A stretch of DNA of 64,000 bases from assembly GCA_037833965.1 (NCBI GenBank), contig AP031353.1:6450501-6514500 (forward strand), written 5' to 3'. Positions 1-12,171 of this stretch are shown here, piece after piece. How positions within the stretch are numbered: position 1 is the first letter of the stretch; each line of letters opens with the position of its first letter. The position numbers and the translations under genes are program-made. This DNA comes from Marchantia polymorpha subsp. ruderalis. Its lineage: Eukaryota > Streptophyta > Marchantiopsida > Marchantiales > Marchantiaceae. Below the pieces are notes generated by a model. It worked only from the letters and a program-made list of their open reading frames with translations, was not told the origin of the DNA and searched no databases.

Positions 1-200
1 TACAAAATGCGGTAACTTCGTCAAGCTGTAGCTCCTCTTGCGGGGTGACAGAACTAAGGACACAAACGCGCAGAGAGAACTAGTTCTTGGACTGCACTTT
101 CGAAACTCGAAAATCCCCAAGGCAAAACGCCTTGAACTACTTTATACATTCTAAGTCCTAACTACCTAACACTCCACTCTACGCTACGCTACACTACGCA

Positions 201-1900
201 TCACCTGCTATGCCTCCTGTGCGAAGGCCGACCGCGCACTAACTCCCTACCCGACAAGTCTTCTGCCCTACTGCGCAATCCCAGCCGCCGCAACACCTCG
301 ATCATCTCTGCCTCGAGGTTCGCAATGGCGTCTCGCGATCTCACCAGGAAGGCATCCAACCGCTTCGCAACTCGCCGCCGACTCCGACTATCACCCGACA
401 TCAAGGCCGCCGCAAGGTCACTCTCTCCCGCGCGGCAATCTCCCAAAGAGTGTAACCTCTCAAACACCGGTTCACTCGCGCTACTTATTCCTCTCGCGTG
501 TGATCTGTCGCGTGCTGGTTGTCGCCTTCAAACTCCACTAACTGTAGCTCCGCATCCGCACGCTGCGCTCTCAATTCGTCGCACTGCGATTGCAGGCGAC
601 ACAGTAACTCCTCATCCGCCTTGCGTGCGATCTGACACTGCTCCAACAACCGTGTCTGCCGCACGAGCTCCTCTGCCAAGATGCTATTCTGCATTCGCTC
701 CGAATGGAGCTCCGCCTCGATCTTTGCGCGCTGCTTCTCAAATTCGCGCTGGGCCTAGGTCGCTGCGTCATCGCGCAACTTAAGCACGGTGTTGTGCAGC
801 CTCCGCAAGAGTGCAAGGTGTCCCTGCAGGACATCGTTCTTCTTCTCCAACTCTCTGTACTTGTGGTCCAGTGAAATCAGCTCGGGATTTGTCGCCACTT
901 TGATCCGCGTCCGGTTCCTGACCAATTTGACGTAGGATCCCCGATGGCGGGGATCCGCGTACTTCGCTGCTTTGCGATCATGGTACCGTAGTAGCGGTAC
1001 CACCTGCTCGCAAAGCATTCCCGTCGGCGTGGCTTGCACCGACTCCACTTCCTCCTCCTCTAAATCATAATCGTCCTCTAAGTCGAGGATCTCGGTCACC
1101 ACAGAAATCCTCGACGATTCCTTGGAATTGGATCGCACCGCTTCTTCTGCCGCAACCGTCGCTCCACTCCTTGCCAACATCTCCAATGGGGTGGGAGATC
1201 TCACTTCCGGCGGGCCCGCTTCTCCTGCCCGATTTGCTATGGCCGAAGGCGTCTGTGCCGAAGGCACAAGTGTCTCCTCCTTCCGGCTTTCGTCCTCCAC
1301 CGATTCCTCAAGTTGGGTCTGCGCCGAAAGCGATTCCGCCGAAGGCATCTGACCCGAAGTCCTCTGAGCCGAAGTCTACTCCCTACACTTCTCCTGCGCC
1401 GAAGGCGCTTGAGCCAAAGGTACTTGCTCAGAGGCCAAGCACCTGTCCGTCGTTGGCACATTGGCTGGTGCCGCATGATGTCTTCTTTGGCCCAAAGGCC
1501 TTCGCGCTTCCCCCGAAGGCGTCCGTGCCTTTGGTGCAGGGAGTTCCGCTGTCATCCCATGAACTCTTGCACTCGCATCCTCCGCCGAGGATGGCGAGTC
1601 TCTTCTCTTAGCGGCCCGTCCAATGTCCGCGCTACTTGCCAGCAGAACAAGCTTGCGAGCTTTCTGCTTCGGCCGACTGGAGGACTCGTGGGTCGCCTGA
1701 CTTCGGGCGGAGGCAGCGGGCGCTCCTCGCTGACTCTGGTCAGCCTCCCCATCCCATTTCCGCTTCCGCGGCACTCTTGCTGCCCGTGGTTCTTCCTCTG
1801 CCCGCGGTCGAGCTGGTGGTGTGCATGCGGGCGTATCGTCTGTATCGGTGTCGACATCAACATCCTTCACATACCTGCCCGGATTGCTGCGTGACAGCAA
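201..1900 (-). pseudogene. Decayed copy of a lineage-specific coiled-coil ORF family
   Basis: Read on the minus strand from 1900 down to 201, three segments form one broken protein. The N-terminal part (1900-1376) is low-complexity and basic/acidic, with MLSRSNPGRYVKD, DTDTDDTP and PRKRKWDGEAD. The middle part (1348-755) has an acidic stretch followed by VVPLLRYHDRKAAKYAD and SYVKLVRNRTRIKVAT. The C-terminal part is a heptad-like coiled coil (EELVRQTRLLEQCQ, LLCRLQSQCDELRAQ), then a RRRVAKRLDAFLVRSRD helix. The middle and C-terminal parts share one frame but are split by a TAG at 755-757 and a TAA at 485-487, and the frame shifts again near 405-430. I associate this architecture with a multi-copy family of unknown function in Marchantia; that is recollection. 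No transposase, RT or integrase motif is visible. Function unknown; almost certainly not translated whole. Confidence 0.6.
1242..1521. repeat. Cluster A of short GCCGAAGGCG-type repeats
   Basis: About ten copies or near-copies of GCCGAAGGCG occur here, for example at 1242, 1257, 1338, 1399 and 1512, with spacers of 5-50 bases. The motif is near-palindromic. On the minus strand it reads in frame as Ala-Pro-Ser-Ala (APSAQ, MPSAE, VPSAQ) inside the broken ORF, so part of that ORF's low complexity is produced by this repeat. Confidence 0.7.
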
Positions 1901-3480
1901 TGGAAACTAAACTCACTCCGATGCTGTCAAGCATCCCATCGACCGATAGAAATTAATCAAGAAGGGGGAGGTGATTGATAGATCCTCCCCTTCTACTCCT
2001 GCGCGTGCTGTCGCGTTGCCTTCCACAGAATCCGAGCCCAATGGATCGGAGCTCCAGACAACGCCAGCTCTAAAAACCCCACTTGCAAAGAAGTCATGTA
2101 GGTGGTCCGGTGCGGCTGCAAAATCTAGAGGAGTGCTACCGCGACATTCCTCCGCAAGCAATCCTTGCAATCACGGGTCTTGTACCCGTTCTTGTTGGAC
2201 TTGCTGTTCTTGAAAAGGGCACCGAAGGAAATCTCTTCTCCCTACGTGACCTGCACACTCTCGCATACGAAGAGAAGGTGGCCTTCTTCTCCCGCGCACC
2301 TTCCCAAAACTTGTTCCCAATCACTGACCTGCCACCTCTACGGATGCGGTCGGAATCCGCGCGGAGGTTGGTTCCTCTCCCGCAGCCACTCGCGGACCAT
2401 CTCCGGGCACACCCAATTCCATCCCCATAGGAGGAAATTGAGCTTCACCGCCGTCAGCTCGTTCAGAATTGCACGCAGACCAATCTGCGGCACTTTCAGC
2501 GGAACCATCCGCAGCTGAGTGGACCTGGCCCTCTTCTTGAAAGTTCCTGCGCGCTCTGTTCGATGCTGACGCGAGCTTCTTGCAACTTCTCTGCACTCGT
2601 TACTGCGCGTCGAAGGCTCGGGTGGACTCGCTGCAATTTCTCTCTACACTTCTTGGGCATGCACTCAATCTCTCCGCGAGCTCTCCGCAAATTCTCCACA
2701 AGACTCCCGCAAGATTCTACTTCAGTGCACTCTACCGCTGCGCACTCCTTCTCTCGAAAATCCGCACACTCACCTCACACTCAGAATTCTCTCCGCAGGA
2801 TCCTTGCGAACTCTCTGTTGCGCGTCGCGAGTTCCGGTGGATGCGAAATTGAAAATGCGAGAGTGAAAGTGAGTGTGAGTTCTTTCCTTAACGTTCGACA
2901 CTTGGATTTGCCGCGGCCCGCTTGAATGCAATGCTAGCGCAGAGGCGTAACGGCCCAATTCGCACGCTCGAATTCACGCTCCGCCGTTGCACAAACTCCC
3001 ACGCGTGTACGTTCAGTCTTGATTCGGCCGATTTCCGCTGACGCTGTTCTCCGCTCGCGTACCGTCGAAGGCGCTCGCGGCAAAGGTACGGACTTCCGCC
3101 GACTCCTTTGTCTTTTCTTCCTCCGCCGAAGGCGCATCTTTCCACCAAAGTAGAATGCTAGAGGCGAAGGTCTTCCTTACGGCGAAGGCGAAACCTATCG
3201 ACGAAGGCAGCGCTAGTGCCGAAGGTGTTGGGCGAAGGAACTTACCGCCGAAGGCGAACAAAACGACGAGGTCGTATTTCCTGTGACGAAGGCGTCTGTC
3301 GCGCATGCTTCGTACGTCTTCAGCGACATCTCCTCTACAGGCGTCTGCGCCGAAGGCGCATCGCCAAAGACACCTCAGCAAAGGAGATGTTGCCAAATGC
3401 GTTCTCCCCAGCAGGAACCGTCTGCTCCGTCCAAGGCCCTGGATCTCGGCCTAAGCCCCCCCCAACTCCTGGATTCTCCG
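1901..3480 (-). pseudogene. GC-rich decayed coding remnant upstream of the coiled-coil ORF
   Basis: This stretch is GC-rich and has coding-like composition on the minus strand, but no long intact frame. Recognisable pieces are STPLDFAAAPDHLHDFFASG with SSDPLGSDSVEGN (2170-1913), an EGAREKKATFSSYARVCRSR piece near 2300-2230, WNWVCPEMVREWL-like text in another frame near 2440-2380, and Glu/Arg-rich coiled-coil text (RARGEIECMPKKCREKLQRV) at 2699-2496. The pieces lie in different frames, so at least three frame disruptions are needed to join them. It probably belongs to the same repeat family as the block at 201-1900. No enzyme motif is visible. Confidence 0.4.
3064..3360. repeat. Cluster B of GCCGAAGGCG-type repeats
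   Basis: A second cluster of the same decamer and one- or two-base variants (GTCGAAGGCG, GGCGAAGGCG, GACGAAGGCG, GCCGAAGGTG), about ten copies at 10-40 base spacing. It lies 1.5 kb from cluster A and outside any intact frame. The motif therefore repeats independently of one reading frame, although the minus strand still reads SAE/PSA at several copies. Confidence 0.7.
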
Positions 3481-3489
3481 TGACCCGCG

Positions 3490-5700
3490 ATTCTCCCTTT
3501 TTAATCTATTTTATATACCGATTATTATTTACAGTTGCTACCACGGTACTTGATTTCCAAAAATGTTTTAATTTCGCACAAAAACAAAAAGTGGGTTACC
3601 ACAATACACCAACACAATATACCGCAAGACATATTAACGCACATTTCTATATACATAAATGATCCATCATATACACATATCTGTTGCATAAAAATTATAC
3701 TAAAGTGAATTTGTGTGGTTTCCAACTTGTGAAGAAGATTCTATCAATATCATGCAAAAATAAGGAGAAATGGGTGAAATTCATGTTAAAAAAGTCTAGT
3801 TACTCAAAACATGATGCCTCGTTATTACAAGTATGACTATATTAAAATGTACTCTTGGTGTATTCGCAGTGACTTGATGAATCAAACTAATGATTCGCCA
3901 AGACTATACAAGTTAAAATAGTATTTTTCACAGTGTGATACATCAAAGCATTTCATACGTAAGAGATGCATAAATGACATGAGACATTATGCTACTGAAA
4001 GTCATTATAATAATAACTAGGTCTTGCAATTATAATATGTTTCCAAACCAAAGTCTATCTTATATGCGGCAGTCCGAAAAGAAATGAATAAGATACAATT
4101 ATAACAGTAAATAATTTCTAATAGACAAACTATCTAAATGTTCAAACTTTTGTCTAGTAGATAGCAATTTGATAACAAATGAAAGAAAATAACAAACGAT
4201 TAGCTTGTCATAGTCATGAATGAATGAGGCAATTAAAAGGGGTTTTAGACTTGAATTGTTATTATTACTTATATTTGTAAGTCCAAATATCAACAAGTCT
4301 GTCAGCGATTATGAACAGTTTTCAATATATGTTTATGTCACATTGTATGGTGTTTAGAATTAGTGTTTTTCTGTGCTAATCAAGGAAAAAAGCTGATAGT
4401 CTCTTTGGAGTCTCACAATTTGGTTCCTACTATATCAAGATAGATATGCATGTTCCCAACGTATTATCTGCTTCCTACAGATGGGACTTAAAGTTGGACA
4501 TGGGCTTCCTCTTTTGGGTTATTGGGATCTAGCCCTATCCTACCGACTAGGAGCCCATGCGAAGCTTTCCAATTCATGTGTAGAAGACGGATGATAACTT
4601 GGGCCGAGATGGCCAAAGACACTCGTGAAGTACTACTTAACTTTTCTGTTCATAAATGAGTACGCATTATAAATCAGCAGTATATGACTGGTACGCACAA
4701 TATGTCATCTGTCAAATTGGATTGTTTTGATATTCTTCCAAGGCTTTCACTAGTTCAAGTTCAGGATGACTGACAAGTCATGATGATAGGAACTCGAACA
4801 ATGGACAGAGATGGCAACAGCATACCACTACACATACGTATCATGCTCGTCCAGTATCACTCCCTATTTATCTAGCATCAAATCAAACACGTGATCTAGA
4901 CGCAGGTTTAAAGTGACAAAGAAGTCCACTTGCTCAACGTGACAGAAATGATAGTTCTTCCATCAAACCGAGATTTGCTAGATAGATTGAGAAAGACAGT
5001 TGCATGCTGGATAGCTTCACACGACTAATGGCGGAGGAGGGGAAATATAAACCATGAAACTTCTCGAGTGCTTCACTAGACTATATGACATGATGAGGAC
5101 AAGTATTTTTACTCAGAATATTATCGGCAGTGTCGCTGGGCCAAAAGACAGTCTCTAATTATTTGGTTGTCCAGTGCTTGGACCTTGTGTCTTGCTGTGG
5201 AGGACGGGGCGACAACCCCAAGCATGAAAGGTGATCAGTAGAGCATACATACAATGTGAGAGATAAAGAGAGCATGAGTAAGAATAAGTAGATGATCTGT
5301 TGCGAGAATTGCAAAATTGCTCCACCGTTTTGAGCTACACATCTAAATGACGAATCGTTCTTACAAAACTGCCCTTGTCTGGCCTCACAACATTGTGATC
5401 TGCGAGTTGAGGATTTACGATATAGAACTTGGCTCCGGGGTTTTCAACTCCACCTTCGCTCGCCACAAATGTCTACTTAATGCTTTTGTATCTATAACTG
5501 CAGACCTCAGAGGTGAGCGTAACAGAACTTAACTATATAAGTTTGCCTGCCAACCTTACACTGACGACTCCGTGATTTCGAAGTCCTCGATTTTGTACTG
5601 TTCAGAATTGATCTAGTTTGAAGCTAACCTTCACCTGATGGACACCTTTAGTTGAAAGATTGGCACCTTTGAAGTTTGTTCTACAGATCATGCATAATGG
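3490..5700. other. Intergenic, no feature seen
   Basis: Base composition drops sharply from GC-rich to AT-rich at about 3490. All frames are closed by frequent stops and the longest open stretches are under 70 codons with no recognisable motif. An imperfect inverted pair CATGGGCTTCCT / AGGAGCCCATG spans about 4499-4560, which may be a short foldback. Otherwise I see nothing. Confidence 0.5.
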
Positions 5701-6925
5701 CTGAATGCGTCCTTTACTCCTCCCTCGAAGTTCTTCCAGAAGCTCAAGGACCTGAGCTGAAAAAAATGGGCGAAATCTTCCGAGTCACACATAAAAACCT
5801 CCAGCCACATGTCGTAGGAGCTGGACTACCAGACAGTTCGGTACTGCTATAACTGGCAACGAAATTTCTACAGTCCCTGCTACTTTCAATCCAACTCTTT
5901 GGGAGTATATCTATTTGGAATTTCGGGTTTGTAAAACCTGAGCACCGGCTTCTTTGAAATCCTTTCAGTACCTCCACATTCCACTGCGGCTTCCCTTGGC
6001 ATCAATCGTGCACTCAACTGTTTTAAGAGATCCGAACTCCAAACAAGTCTCCTCTTTAAACCCATCGCACCTCGCTCTGTGGATGAAGAAAGATCATCTC
6101 CGGGGAATTCGAAACTCTGTTGTCCCTTTTACATTCACTGAAGTTTCAGCTCCTGCGGTCACCAGGATCCCTCCAAGCGCGTCGATTAGGGGGAACATGA
6201 TCTTGTCTTCCCATCAGGTCTGCTACTCGGACATGAAGGCGTAAACAGTAAAATTCCAGAAGCTCTTCCCATAAGCAAGATCTTGCGCACATTTTGCATC
6301 TCAAGTTTATTGCAGGTTATTACCATAGTTTCGTACCAGGATATCTCATCCGTCATTTGCAATATCGTCCTCCCATTGTTTCTGATTCCTCTTAATGCAG
6401 TTCCAGCTCTTCCAATGAGTTCCCGACCTACAAACTGAAACCAACCTCCTCCGCAATCCCATACCCTCTGCAAGCCCATATTTCCTTAAATCACGACTTC
6501 GGAAGTATCAAAAATTGTTCACACCCGAGAATGTCATGGAACCTACTATTGCACATTTGATAAAGTACGTGTATAAAAGTACAACTTTTACCTGCTATCT
6601 GCAACTGACAAGTCTACAGCTGAGAAGATGCCCTTCACCCTTTGGACTAGGTGATGCTGCAGACATTATTTTTCCTGGTGGACTAATGGCCTGATAATCT
6701 ACGCTGGAAGTCTTCCGCATTATCCATGATCGCTGTCAAAGACATATTTACAGAGCAAGACTGCCCCCAATGCCTTGTCATCAGAAGACAGACCTAGTCC
6801 AGTTTCGTAATCATTTCTTGGCATTCGGCATGTAGGCCTCGACCACCTTCTGGAAACAGCCTTGGCCATAACTTGCGAAAGTCCCTGCCAAATTTCACAA
6901 CTATCTAACCTCATGCCTTCCCATC
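5700..6925 (-). pseudogene. Possible decayed protein-coding remnant, family unknown
   Basis: On the minus strand several coding-like stretches lie in order but in changing frames and with stops. They are FGRDFRKLWPRLFPEGGRGL followed by HAECQEMITKLD, a TAG, then VNMSLTAIMDNAEDFQRRL (about 6900-6660); MFPLIDALGGILVTAGAETS with VNVKGTTEFRIP (about 6200-6090); EETCLEFGSLKTVECTIDAK (about 6050-5990); and VAGTVEISLPVIAVPNCLVV (about 5880-5820). The balanced residue mix differs from the low-complexity neighbours, which suggests an old gene copy. I do not recognise the family. It could also be chance open sequence in a region of moderate GC. Confidence 0.3.
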
Positions 6926-9900
6926 CACCCACCATAGTCGCTTCTGAGATTTAAGAGATCCCAGCGGACCGAGTAAACTAACCGAAAAAGAGGTGCGTAC
7001 AGAGTTTAATGTGACCTCTCCTGCTCCATCAACATGTACAGTCAAAGATCTTTGCCTCGAGATTTCATTACAAGCACTGAGAAACCAACCTTTGAATTTG
7101 ATTGCGTTTCTTCACAACAGGCTGAATCTCCATCGTACAATTGTATTTCTGATGACGATCTCAGAAGAAGAAGGAAGTGACTTGCTCACCCTCGTCGCCG
7201 ATTCGACTCCGGTGTGCGCGTGTGTGATTAAATTTGTGGTCTCTTCTCAACCTCAGCTGGCTAGCTGGCTGCAGCAGTCGATTGACTGTCATGAAGGCAA
7301 CTTGGAAAAGAACGGAAAGAATTCCGCGCGTGCTCTATCTCGCAGCAACTGCGTTGGCGCTCAAGTTGTTGTACAGACACTCCAACGCTCGAGCAAGAAG
7401 GTCTATGGAATCAGCGGCCATTTTCAGCAATTCCGCCACGAAATTCCAATTCGCCATGCTCCCCTGCTTTGTTCCTCGTGCTCAGCACGACGCAGGTGGT
7501 CCGTCTGTATCACGACTCCCTCAACTCTCGTTCACCCGGCTAGCACCCTTCCACATGGATAGATGGTGAATAGTAGCAGCTTATGCTTCACCTAAATCTG
7601 GGTGAGCAAGAGAAGAGAAGGAACCAGACTTAAAAATCATGTTCTTCTCGACACTACGTTGCCCCTGGTCCATAATCAACGCAATAGCAAGTCAGCCACA
7701 CAGCAAATGTCCTTCAATTTCTCACTATTCTCACTCTATCTGTCGGGCGCATTGTTTCCATCGTCGCGATGGCGCCCTTCCTTCACCACCCCGCCCCTAC
7801 AGCATGCGCATGATTGATCGATCAAATCAGCTGAATGGAGCGGCGACCAGCAATTCAGACTCTCATTTCTAGAGTTGAATCAAATGATCTTTGACAGAAA
7901 GCAAAGGCCAGGTCCTCTGGAGGAACTTATTTTGGCCGAGGTCAGAAGCTTCCGTGTCACACATTGGTGGAGTAACTGAAGCTCAAGCTGAGCCCGGAGG
8001 GTCCCACCTCCTCCTTTCCTTTACTTTCAGGACACTTCATCGGGTTTCGCGTCTGATTAGCATCAGCAGCACGAAAGATGGCCCAGATTGCCATTAGGTT
8101 TGCTCGGTTCTTGGAAGGTTAGGCCTAAAGGATGCACTTTCATCCGGAAGCGCGTGAGGAAAAACGCTTGTCAGACAGTTCTGTATGCTAAAAATCAACG
8201 ATGTTCGCCATGAACATCGGCGCTGCGCGAGACAGTCGATCTTTGAGAACGGAGATTCTTGATTTCGGCGAATGGCGGGTTTCTTTGGGACGAAGAGAGG
8301 CAGGTGGACAGAGAAGGACGCGGAGGCCGTAAAGGAGACCTTCAGAGCGAGGATTTTGTAGTAAGCCTCGGACTTTTCCTTTCAGTGGGGTCACAGGCAA
8401 GGATTGCAATCCAATTGATTTTCACGGAATGAAACCTTGCGAACACCTGTCGAGCCTTAAAGCAGATCTTCGCAACAACTCTCATCAGGATCGGGCATCA
8501 CGCACACTGTTCAAAATCTCACGACACTTCCACACTTGGCAAACCCCAACAAAATCAAGAATTAGCCAAAAATGCAACGAGCAAGAATGTCACGACTCTT
8601 TCGACTGCAAAACAAATAAGAAAAGTTCCTCCGCCCCATCTGCGAGCCCGATTTATAACATACGTGACATTGAACCATTGTAAATTGGCAGCAAAAGCAG
8701 CAATGTTAGAGCGAGGAATGTTGGGATCGTCGGGTGACCACCAGGTTGGCAGTAACCCTCTCCTTCCTCTTGCTGAAACTACCGAAGGCATCCTACGTGT
8801 GTACGACACATGGAAGTCGAGTGACACTGAGGCAGACAGAGAAAGTAGCAGCAAATCCGGGAAGGGTGGATATGGTAGAATGCGGTTAATTTTGTCGCAG
8901 AAGGACCGAGCGCTTCGATCCAGTTAGGCTGACAACGGATGCAATTCTGACAGTGAGTGACAGGGAAATAGCATCGGAATGAAAGTTCTTTTCCTTGTCG
9001 AGTTCACATTTTGGCTTCGAGAAATTGTCCAATCCGCCATCAAGCCTGCAATTGCAAAGAGATCTGGAACCTGTTGCCATTTTCTGTGGAGACTGGAAGA
9101 GGCCGTGGGTCCAGCATCAGCATCATCGCATTCTTCCATACGCCAGAACTCTGCACGACAACTTTCACGTTCTCCTGCAGAGTTCTGGCATCGTTCTCGT
9201 TGCACGAGCCAAAAATCCAGCACTGCAGTTTGGCAGACCTTGTTTCCGTGCAATTTGTTTTCCATGACTCCATATTCCTCATCATTGGCCCTAATCCTCG
9301 GAATAAATCCAACCCTAAACTCGAAATTCGGCTCTTGTCAGCGACAATATCAAGCAAGCTCTTTGAGACATGTACTGTGACGAACAATCTAAACTATAAT
9401 GTACTCCTCGTCATCAGCTTGCGATAGCGAGGAAAGCAAGAAAAATAAGCTTATAATCTATTATTCCAGTTGTATGATAAAAGTATACTCAGATCTGTCC
9501 ATGGTCTAATTAAAGGAGTAAGGAGATGAATTAGTCCAAAAAAATTTAACACTGGGTGTAACATGTTCAAGAAGTAACTCCAAGTTGTTCATTGTTAAAG
9601 GACTAATTCTCTCTTCACAAGAAGTGTTGCATTGTTTAATTTTGTTCTACTTTTCTCGTTGTGACCTCGAGGTGCATGAATTGAAAAGCCCACGGGGAGG
9701 TTAAATAGGGAGACCAAGCCAGACCCAGCGGGTCAAGAACCTCATGATTGTCTGGCCTACTAATCTTTATGATCAATGAGTCTCGGTATTCACTGAATGC
9801 TTATGTGATGCCCTCTCGTTATATTTGAGGTTGGTAATATCAACAGATGCACAAGACGGGTATGTAGAATTTACTATATGTATATCTCAAAAATTATTCA

Positions 9901-12171
9901 TCGAGATAACGCCCTTCATCTTTCTCATGTTAGGTCCAATTGCACTAGTAGAAACTTTAGTAAAATACACGTGTATACAAGATTTCATAACCAAACTCTA
10001 CTCTTTTATGTTCATTCTCAAAGTGCAATTTTCAACTCTACTTATTGAATGGTTATTTTTCTCTTCTATACAAGGAAATAAAGTAGACATTTTAGGTAAC
10101 CTAACTATGTATATCATTAATTGGAATTAATCCAAGATAAAATTAACCTGACAATCATGTGTTATAAGGAATCTATAATGAAAAAATTCAAATTACTTTC
10201 CAAAAAAGTTGATAAAATGCAGAGTGTTCTAATCTCATGTGAACTTGATTTTAAGATTGAATACAACTCCAAGCTCAAAAACGTGGGAAATTTTTTATTT
10301 TGTGGGTACTATCAAGCAGGCCGTCAAGTATGAAGTTTTTGTGGTTTCACTGTGGAATGTTCTATTCTAAACATATAGCTCTGAATCTGAATATGAAAAA
10401 GGCTTATTAAAATCCTTCAAAAGTTAATGGATATGGCAATGGCGATTATAAATTTTCATGCTCTTGCTTGGAAGGTTTGCATTCTTTGTGATTCTTAATG
10501 CATTCTCCCGTAATGAAACATCCCTAAAGAGTTTAGGAAGTCTTCGGTTATCTTTCTGGCAACGTTTTCCCATACAAACTTTTAATATCAAGTGTTTGAA
10601 CATCAAAATAACACTGCTTAAATCACGAAGATGGGGAACAGATGCATCAAGTTAAACATTCCCCTAGTTAAACACTGTTCCCCTATTGATAACATGCATT
10701 ACTAAGGTTACAGATGTACCCCACTAATAATTCCTGGGAGCTGTTGAGAAAAAGAGAAAAAAAAGGGAAGGATCTGAACAAACACCCCTTCTTATTTTGA
10801 TATTGGTATTTTGACTCGGGAAACCCAGCAGTCAAACACCCTCGTCTGAGTAGAAGCCCTTCATGTTTGGCATCTGATTGTTGGTATTAAGAGTGGCTTT
10901 GCGACTGGCTGAGATTCACTTGCAAATAGAAATAATTTATGGTAATTGATGATTGTTCCGGGATAGCACTTACTATAAACTGCAACTCGTTTCAGATTAT
11001 GTATGAAAGGTGGGTAAGTTAATTGATTATCTCACCCACCGCTGATAATTGTAAAAGAAGTCTTATGATGATAATCAATAAAAGGTGGTTTTCCTTTGCA
11101 TACAATTTAGTAGATATCAGATGAAGTAGGTGAGTTAGTTGATTTCCACGAGACCTCATGCAACTCTCTTATGAACAGGAATTTCCATAAAACTCATGCG
11201 CGAGAGACAACGAACGGGCTGGTGAGATAATTGTTGACCATAGTGTGATTACATTAGCCTTCGAGTACTGTTACAGATAGCACCTCTTGGAACATGCGGG
11301 GAACAATAATTCCTCATGAAGCTTTTCATAGCTAGTAACTGTAGGAGCATGTTAGGAACGAAAGTACAGGCGTTCTTTTCAGGTTTGGTGCTCTGGTGCT
11401 GGGACCTGGGACATTCATGATTGGATTCCTCTCCGGATCAAATGCTGATTGAATTCTATGTATGCTGGCAACAAGTGTCACGTCCTTGATTCTCTCTCTT
11501 GTTGCGGACCTGCACAGCTAGCATTGAGAATGAGGACCCAGTAGAATCATATGGATGCAACTTGAGTGTCAATTGTTTGGCTCGATGCACATGCAAGAAG
11601 GAAAGTACGCTACAGAACAACATGCTTTGATTTCTCGTTGTTTACTTACTTCACACCACGTTACAATCGAAGGGGAAACTTATGGAGTCTGTAGACCGTC
11701 CAATGAGCGAAGAACGACAGAAGAATGAAATCCAGCTTCCCCAGCTGCCAGAATGCAACTTGATTACATGGAGGTGCTAACGAGCATTGAGTAGCCATGA
11801 CAGTGTGAACGAGATGCAGCATCTTGTTTGCAAATCGAGCGGCATTATTTCAGGTGCTCGTTTGGAGTTCATGCATTGCCAAGTGGGACAGATGAGAGGG
11901 AATCGTGGATGGAAAGAAGTACAATTGGTCGGCTGGTATATTGGTTTCAAGGACCGCAAGAGTCCTGTATGTGGACTAAGTATTTACAAATGGTGAATGA
12001 ATGAATACATTCGTATAATGGTCGAGTGAATCAAAATGGTGGAAATCTCCGCTTCTGGAGACTCCGGACTCTACATCTTCGTCTTCGTCTGCAACTAATT
12101 ACTACTTGTCGAAGGTCGTGTTCTGAGATGGATGATTGATTAATGGAGAAAGAACGAACGAGCCGAAGAAG
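6926..12171. other. Long intergenic region with unassigned small ORFs
   Basis: No gene can be supported here. The best ATG-initiated plus-strand frame is 7288-7569 (93 codons, starting MKATWKRTERIPRVLYL, basic N-terminus then a mildly hydrophobic stretch). A second open plus-strand frame lies at about 8700-8927. Neither has a recognised domain. From 7000 to 9400 the GC content is moderate; from 9400 to 12100 it is AT-rich and stop-dense. A 14-base-pair hairpin at 9142-9189 is listed separately. Confidence 0.45.
9142..9189. repeat. Perfect 14-bp inverted repeat (hairpin)
   Basis: GCCAGAACTCTGCA at 9142-9155 is the exact reverse complement of TGCAGAGTTCTGGC at 9176-9189, leaving a 20-base loop. 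It lies in a non-coding region. A small foldback element or structured RNA is possible, but nothing adjacent supports a specific role. Confidence 0.6.

Noticed and set aside
325..783. Plus-strand 152-codon frame in the GC-rich block
   Set aside because: It is antisense to the coiled-coil ORF remnant, rich in Arg/Ser/Pro as expected from the complementary strand, and shows no family signature.
1171..1894. Overlapping plus-strand frames with PKAS/EPKS repeats
   Set aside because: The repetitive Pro-Lys-Ala text is the complement-strand reading of the GCCGAAGGCG repeats; the minus-strand reading matches the recognisable family.
2083..2430. Plus-strand 115-codon frame with a hydrophobic stretch (ITGLVPVLVGLAVL)
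   Set aside because: It lacks an ATG start, lies antisense to the decayed minus-strand block, and the hydrophobic stretch is too short to support a membrane protein call.
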